A stretch of DNA of 64,000 nt, taken from the NCBI GenBank assembly GCA_963457665.1, contig OY735218.1:45183158-45247157 (forward strand). Reading direction: 5' to 3'. Made by a program: the position numbers and the translations under genes. Under the pieces are notes generated by a model. The model was not told the DNA's origin and did no database searches. It saw only the letters and a program-made list of their open reading frames with translations. Positions 56,288-64,000 of this stretch are shown piece by piece. Numbering within the stretch: the stretch's first letter is position 1; every line of letters begins with the position of its first letter. Origin of the DNA: Thysanoteuthis rhombus (Eukaryota > Mollusca > Cephalopoda > Oegopsida > Thysanoteuthidae).

Positions 56288-56805
56288 CAGCCTTTTGGCG
56301 CCCGTCGTTGGATATTTCCCAAAGATTTGCCAGAGGTCGCAGGGCCAGTAGAATTTGTCTAGCTCGTCACGCCATCTTACTTTCTGTCTGCTATGATTTT
56401 GCATTTGATCTCTGGGGATACATGTTGTTAGTCATGATGTTCAGCGGTTGTCTGATATTCTTACAGTTTGTCTAGCCCATTGCCATTTTTAATGGATTTT
56501 ACGATACCTCGGATTCCTATCTTTTCTCTAATATAATGTGCTGTCTTAACATCTTTCCGATAGGGTTGAACATGGTTCTCTCGGGTACACGTTAATGATT
56601 CTCAGTTTGAGGATCAATATTTTGATTCGGTTCCTTGTCTCTGCTTCATAAATGAGGATACATTGTATCCCCAACTTCTTAGGATTTTCTCCGGTATTCG
56701 CCGTCTATTCTGATCCTTTTGTGTTCCCAGTTTAGGTTTTGGAAGATCATCCCATGGCAGGCCATGAAGAGTCGGGGTGAGCTGGTATCACCTTGTATCA
56801 CTCTC
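56288..56805 (-). mobile_element. RTE-type LINE fragment, decayed 3' part
   Basis: On the minus strand the right part reads like QGDTSSPRLFMA...NWEHKRIRIDGEY, matching the RTE RT region after the catalytic core. The left part is clearly the same family as the better copy at 58877-59493, by shared sequence such as CTCTGGGGATACATG versus CCCTGGGGATCCTTG. Many changes and an internal deletion remove any open frame. The 3' end abuts (AAT)n. Confidence 0.75.
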
Positions 56806-58836
56806 TTTTTTTTTTTTTGTTAAAACGGCTTAGAGTCTGTAGCCTGAAAAAGAAACTACTGTGTTGGTAGATACGTTGCAGTACTCAGCGAAATTGATTA
56901 GATAAAGCAGTGCTGCCAACTCTCATTATTTTGTCGAGAGTCATACGATCTTAAGATCTCACGATTCGGTGTCCTTTTCGCATGGTTTTTAATATATTTA
57001 TAGTAAACTTTCACGAACAACCATTTCAAACAAACTTAACAATTTTTCATTAGTTCTTTTGCGATCACTTCATTTGATTAAAACATTCTCACATTTGCAT
57101 TTAAATTACCTGCAATATTGTTGCATTTTTCCTACATGTTTTTAAATACATTGTATGGTTGCTGACTGAGCTACAAGATTTAAGGAGTCTCACGTGTCAC
57201 AAATGGCAACCAGACGATGACCTTATGAAAAAGGCAAAGAATGCAACAGTCAACAATAACAATAACAACAGATATTTCGATTAAAGAATGGAAGAATTCA
57301 ATCATTCGCTCATTTATTTTCACATTTTTAATATCATTCCAATATCTCCAGATTTCAAAAAGATAATTTAATTTTTTTTTATTGATATACGGTTTTTTGC
57401 TGTTTGAAGGTTGGCTGGTCTGGATAAAGTATAATTCGAAGTTCTGTAACAGATTGATATCTCCAGTCATTTAAATCAATAACACGTTTATCTGACCGCA
57501 CAATTTTGTTCCTAATCAGTTCATCAAAACACACAAGATAATGGCGCCAGGTGCAATGGCACAGAAATTCGACCAGGTTAAGAAAATGTTTTAATAGGAG
57601 ATAACACATTTTGTTGGATTGCATGAGTCCTTAAACCCTTTATCCACAATCACAAACATTAATTTTATCTAAGCCCTATCCTAAACTCGGAGTATAGAAA
57701 AAGACGACTTCTAATTCGCTTCGATTTAGAGTAAGATCTCAATAGGGAGCATCCTAGAAAGAATGAATTTTGAATTTCACACTTCTATATTCTTCCTTTT
57801 CTATACAAGAGACACATATGATTCAATCTTTGGCAGTTTTCTCTCGTGTCCATCTCAAAGGTTGGCACGAGAGAAATGGATTCACATACCACAATGCGCA
57901 TCTTCAACCATTTCAATGATATACGTACACATACGCATACATACTTATGTACGCACATGATCATGCACATTGAACTATTAATAACATTATTCCAACGAGT
58001 AGTAAATCAATTTTAAAAGTACATTTGCTTCTCCTCTTATGAGAATTACGATAGAATCATGCACATTTTATCTGCATCTTTTCCAATGCAATGCGACTTG
58101 CATTAACTGCTTTATTTAATCCTTGTAACGATCTTCTATGCCGACATTTTTAGAGAAGTGAAGAAATTTTCCTTTGCATGCATTTAAATTATTATTATTT
58201 CTTTATCTCTGACATCTCCAGCCGCTATCAGTAAAAGACTCGTGCCCAGTTAATCTAACCTGCTTCATTGTAATTCCTGTTTTTGTATTGAGTCTATATC
58301 TAAATGCAGTATGGATTTTTATTATACTAAATTCGTCTATGTCATGATATTGACAATGAATAGATAGTTCAGCATCAGACTCACTATCAGTGTCAATTAA
58401 TTTTTCTATTTACAAAACTGGGTTTATTGTTATATTTCCCTTGGTGGTTAGAAGAAAATTCTAATTCATTTATTTTAGTATCACTATTAAGTCATTTAGT
58501 TAATGTAACATCTGCTGCTGAACAACAACATGAACAAAAATGAAAGAATAGTAATATTTCGGTGTACACTGTCATCAGCCATCGAGAAAACCATGTATGG
58601 TGGGATGGAAGTGACTAAATACGGCTGTATATAAATAGGGCTAAAATTGTAAGGATTGTTTTTATGAATTTCAGTTTTTGAAACGATTATCTTTGTGTGT
58701 AGATTTGAAAAAACTTACAATTACCCCAATAGCAAGAATGATTGCTTCTTCTAAGTCAGATACATAAACAACATTTTTTATATACACTGACGGAGAAGCA
58801 AAACTTGTCAACTTTTTTAAACACATAAATTCTACA
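56806..58836. other. AT-rich stretch without recognised gene
   Basis: Begins with a T-run (about 56806-56818) next to the RTE fragment, possibly an unrelated tail. Apart from a run of GTACACATACGCATACATAC-like sequence near 57923-57950, I see no gene, RNA or repeat that I can name. Short open frames on both strands have no recognisable domains. Confidence 0.6.

Positions 58837-58876
<40 letters not shown>
58837..58876. repeat. (CAT)13 microsatellite, tail of an RTE fragment
   Basis: About 13 CAT units directly at the 3' end of the minus-strand RTE-like fragment. RTE elements commonly end in short tandem repeats, so this is probably its tail. Confidence 0.9.
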
Positions 58877-58877
<1 letters not shown>

Positions 58878-59493
58878 GTTTAATGTCCGTCGGCGGACAT
58901 AGACTTCCCCCAGGATCCGTCGCACTTTTCTATCGTGTGCGTCGCAGAGCCAGTATTTTCTAAATTTGTTTAGTTCATCTCTCCATCTTGTATTCTGTCA
59001 GCCTCGCATGTGATCCCTGGGGATCCTTGTGAGTCGTGATGTCCATTGTTTGTCTGTCATTCTTGCAACATGGCCTGCCCATTGCCACTTAAGTTTTCTA
59101 ATAGATTCTATGATGTCTCTGACTCCCATTTTCTGCCTTATATACTGTGCTGTCTTGTGATCTTTCCATATGAGGTTGAGTATGATTCTCTCATGAGCGC
59201 GTTGCATGTTTCTAAGTTTGCAAGTCTGTCTCTCGCTTAGGTTCCATGTTTCAGCTCCATAAGTGACTGTCGGGAGGATGCATTGGTTGTATACTCTTCT
59301 TTTTAGGATTATTGGAATCGTCTGGTTTTTGAAGGTTGAGCTTCCTCTGTCGAAGGCTTGCCATCCTAGGATGATTATCCGCTTGATTTCTTCTTCATTT
59401 GTGTGTTTCATAGAGATACGTTGTCCTGGGTAGATGTAGTGGTCCACTTTTCCCAGTTTTGCATCTTCGATTTCGACAGTTATGTCTTTATTC
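58877..59493 (-). mobile_element. RTE-type LINE, 5'-truncated 3' end
   Basis: A minus-strand frame at 58998-59447 (149 aa) encodes the C-terminal region typical of RTE ORF2: VDHYIYPGQRIS, LPTVTYGAETW, MQRAHERIILN, LKWQWAGHVARM. The reading extends a little upstream to about 59493 (EIEDAKLGKVDHY) and then stops abruptly where a Penelope-like fragment starts. The part before this (endonuclease and RT core) is absent, so it is a 5'-truncated insertion. The 3' UTR is short and ends in (CAT)n. Confidence 0.85.
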
Positions 59494-59499
59494 GATTAT

Positions 59500-60430
59500 G
59501 TATGATTATTTCATCGCATTCTTAAATACCCTTATTTACATAGATAAAAATAGACTCCTCCAAACTGCATCATATATTAAACCCATTGACACACATAATT
59601 ACCTACATGCCAAGCCAGCCCATCCCTTACATCTTAAAAATAATCTTCAATACTCACAGGCAATCAGAATCAGAAGGATCTGCTCAAAGGTAGGGAACTC
59701 AATAAACACAATCACCAACTTACCCAACTAATCTCAGCACGGGTATACTCTGACACCCAAATTAACAATTAGATTAAAAGAGCGATCTCAATCTCCAGAG
59801 AAGATACCCTAAAACTAACTCATGCGAACAGATCATACCACTCATTAGTATCACTCACGACTCGCTTCCCCTACCATAAAAAATAATTGAAAAAAAGATA
59901 TGACATCCTTACATTAAAACCTGAATCGAGAGAAACCTTTGAAGAACCAGACCCCAAAAAACTAATAGCATAATTAGTTCCAATACCATAGAGGATAATA
60001 AAGTGTACCGTAGAACAACCATGTGACAGCAGAGAATGACTGTTGTGATTACCTTAAACTCACCAACTCCATCACTCATTCCACCGCCAAAAATACCTAC
60101 AATATTTACCACAGCTCAAACTGCAAAAGTTGCTTCACTATCTACTTTTTCGAATGTGTACAATGCTACAATGCTAAGTAGAGAAGGGAAGTCTAAGTAG
60201 CCTTTCAAGATCAGACTCAATAATTGCAGGCATTAAGTTAGATCCAATAATAAAAACAATATGGTATGATGTACTCCTGATAGAGCAGCACTTTAGCCTC
60301 TCAAACCATTACTTTCTCAATGATACTAAATTCATCATTATCACAAAGCTACAAAAATCCTCGAGAATCATAGAAATTCTCTCCCTTAATGGACTAAATA
60401 TCAAAAATGACAACCTGACATCCAACTCCA
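59500..60430 (+). mobile_element. Penelope-like element fragment, decayed (RT end and GIY-YIG region)
   Basis: The + strand frame at 59459-59731 includes FLNTLIYIDKN, YIKPIDTHNYLHAKPAHP and YSQAIRIRRICSK, which match the end of the Penelope-type RT and its linker. Further on, in other frames, TYNIYHSSNCKSCFTIYFFE followed by CVQC (about 60108-60170) resembles the cysteine-rich start of the GIY-YIG endonuclease. EQHFSLSNHYF near 60283 and SLNGLNI near 60393 resemble its C-terminal end. The frame is broken several times, so the copy is dead. The RT core upstream is missing; the fragment begins at the RTE border. Confidence 0.72.
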
Positions 60431-61124
60431 ACCCATAATATTATTACATCACAACAGAATACCCAAATTGCTCACAAGCCCAAAACACCACCATAAACCA
60501 AAAGATTACTATTAACACCAAAAATCAAAAACATTTTTCATAACAACCCTAAGGACAACCCCAACCAGGAATAGAAAATTATAATCGCATTAAAAGTACA
60601 AAATAAGTAAACAAATGAACATACAGACGAATTAATTTTATTTTCAAATTTGAAAAAAATGGAAGATTAAAACTCAAATTGATTGCGTCTACAATAATGT
60701 AAGGACATCTAATCAATGATGCACTTCCAATGCGCAATATTATCTGAAATGGTTCTTTAAAACCGAGATTCCAGATCATAAGCCACCCCAGTTTCAATCC
60801 CCTTATTCTATTACACATTTTCTCTTCCCACCCGGAATATCCCCATGGCAACCAGTCTCTTAGAGATCTGTTCCCTGGATGACCACTACTCACACAAGCC
60901 ATTAACAAATTTTCAAGACAGCCATCACCATTAATTCAGTTAGCTGAACCACAGTTGTAATGAAATGTCTCATTTTACTGATTCTAAACAATAATATACT
61001 CCTCAGATCTTTCCGCTAAAGATGAAGCTATTTCGCTTCGAAACAAGTTTGGAATGACTCTATGTAATTAACTACTCCATATACACAACCCACTCTGGTT
61101 CTGTCTCAACTATTAACTGTACAA

Positions 61125-61125
<1 letters not shown>
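60431..61125. other. Stretch without a supported gene; possible remnant repeat
   Basis: A minus-strand frame at 60579-60908 (109 aa, with SSGHPGNRSLRDWLPWGYSG) has no domain I recognise and is probably repeat-derived. A 5-bp perfect hairpin GAAGC/GCTTC with a 6-base loop followed by GAAAC lies at 61024-61044. Confidence 0.45.

Positions 61126-61126
<1 letters not shown>

Positions 61127-61182
<56 letters not shown>
61127..61182. repeat. (AT)28 microsatellite
   Basis: Uninterrupted AT dinucleotides. Confidence 0.95.
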
Positions 61183-61184
<2 letters not shown>

Positions 61185-62040
61185 TCACGAATCTGTCTTG
61201 ATAAATTGGAAACGAAATCCTGCATTGTGCTTGGACAATCAAATTCCTTAGCAACAGATCTGTGCTGTCGCTTACATCTGGTCTACAATACAACTCCAAG
61301 GACGAAATCATGTGATCTCATCTCGGAACTTTTTCCCCGTTTTGGTTGTGGTTCAAGAATACTGTCAACACGCGAGCTGAATATTGTTTTTGTGATAAAT
61401 GTCTTTTGGTAATCCTATTTAAATTGGCCAAATCCACTTTTTTTTTCAATTTCAAATGTTTTTTTAAATTTTTTGAATTTTTATTATTATTATTTATTTA
61501 TATTGTTCGTCGATATTTGAGTTGCTTTTCAAATGTCACGTATTTTGGGTTTTAATTTTTTTTCGTCTTTACTTAATCGAAAATTCTCTTTATTTCCTTT
61601 TTTTTCGGGTACACTTTTTTAGCAATCATCCCACTCCCTGTTTCTCCCCTACCACTTCCTCCCCCCTCCTGATTTTATAGAAGAAACCGTCAATCTTTGC
61701 TGTCAACATTGCTGGCTGACGATGCACACACGTTGCACCAATGGAGCTACAGGACTGAACATTCAGACACTTACGCCTTATTATGTATACAATTTTGTTT
61801 GAATATACCCCGATCGGTTTCGTTGTTGTTGTTGTTGTTGTTGTTTTTACTGGGGGAGTGAATTTACGATGTGAATTCATGCTAAATTGATCCTTTAGTT
61901 TTAGCTCGTTTTAGAAAAATCAGACATTTTTAGTGATCACCACCCAGCTAATCGATCACCCTACCACGGCATGATTGTAAAAGACGTTGGTCACGTGACA
62001 GCTTCTATAACAGGACTATCCAGACACGTCTTCATGTAAT
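61183..62040. other. AT-rich stretch without recognised gene
   Basis: Contains T-rich sequence (61436-61620) and a (GTT)n run at 61822-61845. A short + frame at 61206-61412 has no recognisable domain. I see no RNA gene. Confidence 0.5.
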
Positions 62041-62640
62041 CTTGCATCCTTTATTTTCTTCCTTTCCTTCTTTCCCTCCATTCCTTGTATTTTATTTATT
62101 TGTCTTCCTCTCATTCGTTTCTCTCCCATTTTTATACCTCTTCTTTCATTTCCTTTATTCTCTTTCCGTTTTTCTTTACTTCTTTTGCTTTTTTTTCATT
62201 TGGTCTTTTTTTCTTTTGTTTCATGTTTCCCTCATTTTTCATTCGCTCCGTCGTTTTTTTTATCGATAGTTTTTCTCCCTCGCATCTTTCTTTTATCATT
62301 CTCTCATTTTCTTTCTTTCCTTTCCTTGGTTATATTCATTGTCTCTCTTCTTTTTTCTCACATCTTTTACATTTATTTCCTCTCCACTATTGTCATCTTT
62401 TCTTCTTCCCATCTTTCTTTCCAACAATCGTCCCTTGCTTTCTTTTTCTTTCTCTCTCTCTCGGTCTCCTTTTCTCTTTCTTTTCTTTTTACAGTTTTAA
62501 TCTATTGTTTTTTTTATCTCTTCCCCAAATATTTTATCCGCCTCTTTTTTTCTCGCCTTAATTTCTCTTCATCTTCTCACCCATTCAATGACCCCACCCA
62601 CTTTTTTCTTCCATCTTTTCCCCCTGCCTTCTTCTTCACA
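62041..62640. repeat. Long pyrimidine-rich (C/T) low-complexity tract
   Basis: About 600 bp dominated by T and C on the + strand, with TTTC, CTTT and TCTC motifs. Long open frames in it are Phe/Ser/Leu-rich by composition only. Confidence 0.8.
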
Positions 62641-62699
62641 CACAACAGAGAGCCAAATGCGAAATTGGTAAGTACTAATCGATTGTATGTATAGAATTT

Positions 62700-62926
62700 G
62701 TCTTCAAACTGAAAGTTCAAGAAAAGAAGAAAGAATATCGAAAGAAAGATAAAAGGCCAAATAATTCAATTCTTCTCGCTTTTGCATAAGATGTGTGAAC
62801 GTCAAACAAACTTCATTCAAACCGAATGGGTGGCCATGTTGACTGAAAACCGGAACGATGGACAAGTCATTCATCAAATGGCTCAGCGCGATACTTTTTC
62901 TAGAAGGAAGGAGAGATAGCCAAACA

Positions 62927-62986
<60 letters not shown>

Positions 62987-63293
62987 GTAGAAGTAGTAGT
63001 AGTAACAATGGGAGACAGAGAGAAGGGTAACGATAGATTAGGGAGAAGGAATAATCTGCGATAATGTGGGGCAAATGGACTGAGAGTAAGGAAAGAGAGA
63101 GAGAGACAGAGAGAGACAGAGAGAGAGAGAGAGAGAGGAATGAAATATGTAGATTGACAGAAAGGGGTGACTAGTAGAAGTAGTAGTAGTAACAATGGGA
63201 GACAGAGAGAGAAGGGTAACGATAGATTAGGGAGAAGGAATAATCTGCGATAATGTGGGGCAAATGGACTGAGAGTAAGGAAAGTGAGGGAGA

Positions 63294-63342
<49 letters not shown>

Positions 63343-63500
63343 GGACAGACACAGATAGGACGGGGAATATTCAGGGGGATTGGAGAAATACTCTCCGATA
63401 CAGTTGTGAAAATAGATGAAGTTGGGCACAGAGAGGAAGTGACAGAATGAGAGAAATAAATAGAAGAACAGAGGCAGAGGCAAAGATAGACAGAGAAAAT
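62700..63500. repeat. Purine-rich region with (GA)n arrays
   Basis: (GA)n runs lie at about 62934-62980, 63093-63137 and 63293-63339, within G/A-rich sequence. The minus-strand frame of 259 aa across it is a Leu/Ser repeat by composition and is not a gene. Confidence 0.8.
62981..63284. repeat. Duplication, period about 187 bp, within the purine-rich region
   Basis: Copy 1 is at about 62981-63093 and copy 2 at about 63168-63281. Both contain TGACTAGTAGAAGTAGTAGT, AGGGTAACGATAGATTAGGG and ATAATGTGGGGCAAATGGAC. They differ mainly by one GA unit and are separated by a (GA)n stretch. Confidence 0.85.
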
Positions 63501-64000
63501 AAATATTTTTCTATCTTAATTCTATTTGAAAAGTAAATTCTTTCTCTGGAGCACGATTCACAAAACAGCTTCAATGACAAAAAACAAGAAAAATCAAGAA
63601 AAGTAAAACAACCTTTTCGATTTCATTGAAAAAATCCATAGAAATACTAAATAGAAAAATGTGTAGGCTTTCTCAATTTTTATTCCCTATTTGCTTTTAA
63701 ATATTAAAAAAAAAAAAAACCAAGAAGCATAAAGTCTTTTTACCAACACAACAACACGTATGTGTTATATACCAGAGTATGAAGAACTCATATTTCATTA
63801 TCCTTCTGTATTTTTTGTTAAGAAAGTTACTGAAAATATGCGGTATTACTTCGTGACTAACACGATTCTTGTATTATACAAGTACTTGATAGGGTGGGAA
63901 ATTAGTATAAAATTGAAGCAACTTATCAGATATTTTAAACGTCGTAAGCATATTGGCACTTCGCACAATATGTCTCTATTTATATCAAATGATTCCCAAC
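63501..64000. other. AT-rich stretch, nothing recognised
   Basis: AT-rich with an A-run near 63707-63719. No gene, RNA gene or known repeat seen. Confidence 0.5.

Noticed and set aside
57380-57624. Short minus-strand frame (81 aa) in the AT-rich stretch.
   Set aside because: No domain or conservation evidence; the length is expected by chance in this much sequence.
60579-60908. Minus-strand frame of 109 aa as a host gene.
   Set aside because: No recognisable domain, no splice or start context, and it sits among decayed repeats; noted only as unassigned.
62085-62694. Overlapping + frames of 158 and 169 aa rich in Phe, Ser and Leu.
   Set aside because: They are translations of the pyrimidine-rich low-complexity tract.
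62704-63483. Minus-strand frame of 259 aa with Leu/Ser repeats.
   Set aside because: It is a translation of (GA)n arrays and the 187-bp duplication; no gene-like composition.

Overview
The window reads as metazoan nuclear DNA made almost wholly of retrotransposons. There are no bacterial operons and I recognise no host gene. The mix of a Tx1/L1-group LINE, an R4/Dong-type LINE with a restriction-like endonuclease, RTE-type LINE fragments and a Penelope-like fragment, among many microsatellites, fits a large repeat-rich invertebrate genome. A lophotrochozoan such as a mollusc is my low-confidence guess; nothing in the sequence proves the taxon.

Positions 1-51429 are one head-to-tail array of eight copies of the same LINE (units U1-U8, period 6.56-6.67 kb, all on the + strand). 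U1 is cut by the window edge. Each unit has a short 5' UTR, ORF1 (an RRM-like region, a CCHC zinc knuckle, a repeat- and proline-rich linker and a conserved C-terminus of unknown function), a single TAG, nine bases, and then ORF2 in the same frame. ORF2 has an APE-type endonuclease, a reverse transcriptase and a C-terminal CCHC. A 3' UTR of about 650 bp follows, with an AATAAA at its very end. Six of the seven complete units (U2, U3, U4, U6, U7, U8) have both ORFs open. U5 has one stop in ORF2, and U1 has a one-base shift in ORF2. The units are mosaics of two or three sequence types, so exchange between copies has occurred. Every junction carries CACAGAT, and the right border of the array reads CACAGATTGCGAGAC, a 15-mer that recurs 733 bp downstream. 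This suggests a preferred target site.

Positions 51430-56287 hold a second, different LINE. It has one ORF of 1156 aa with a Myb/SANT-like region, RT, CCHC and a PD...D restriction-like endonuclease (R4/Dong type). AAT microsatellites lie on both sides, which fits the TAA-repeat preference described for Dong.

Positions 56288-60430 hold two minus-strand RTE-type 3' fragments, each abutting a trinucleotide microsatellite (AAT and CAT), and a decayed Penelope-like fragment with RT-end and GIY-YIG signatures. Positions 60430-64000 are AT-rich or simple sequence: an (AT)n tract, a long pyrimidine-rich tract, then a purine-rich tract with (GA)n arrays and a 187-bp-period duplication. No gene is supported there.
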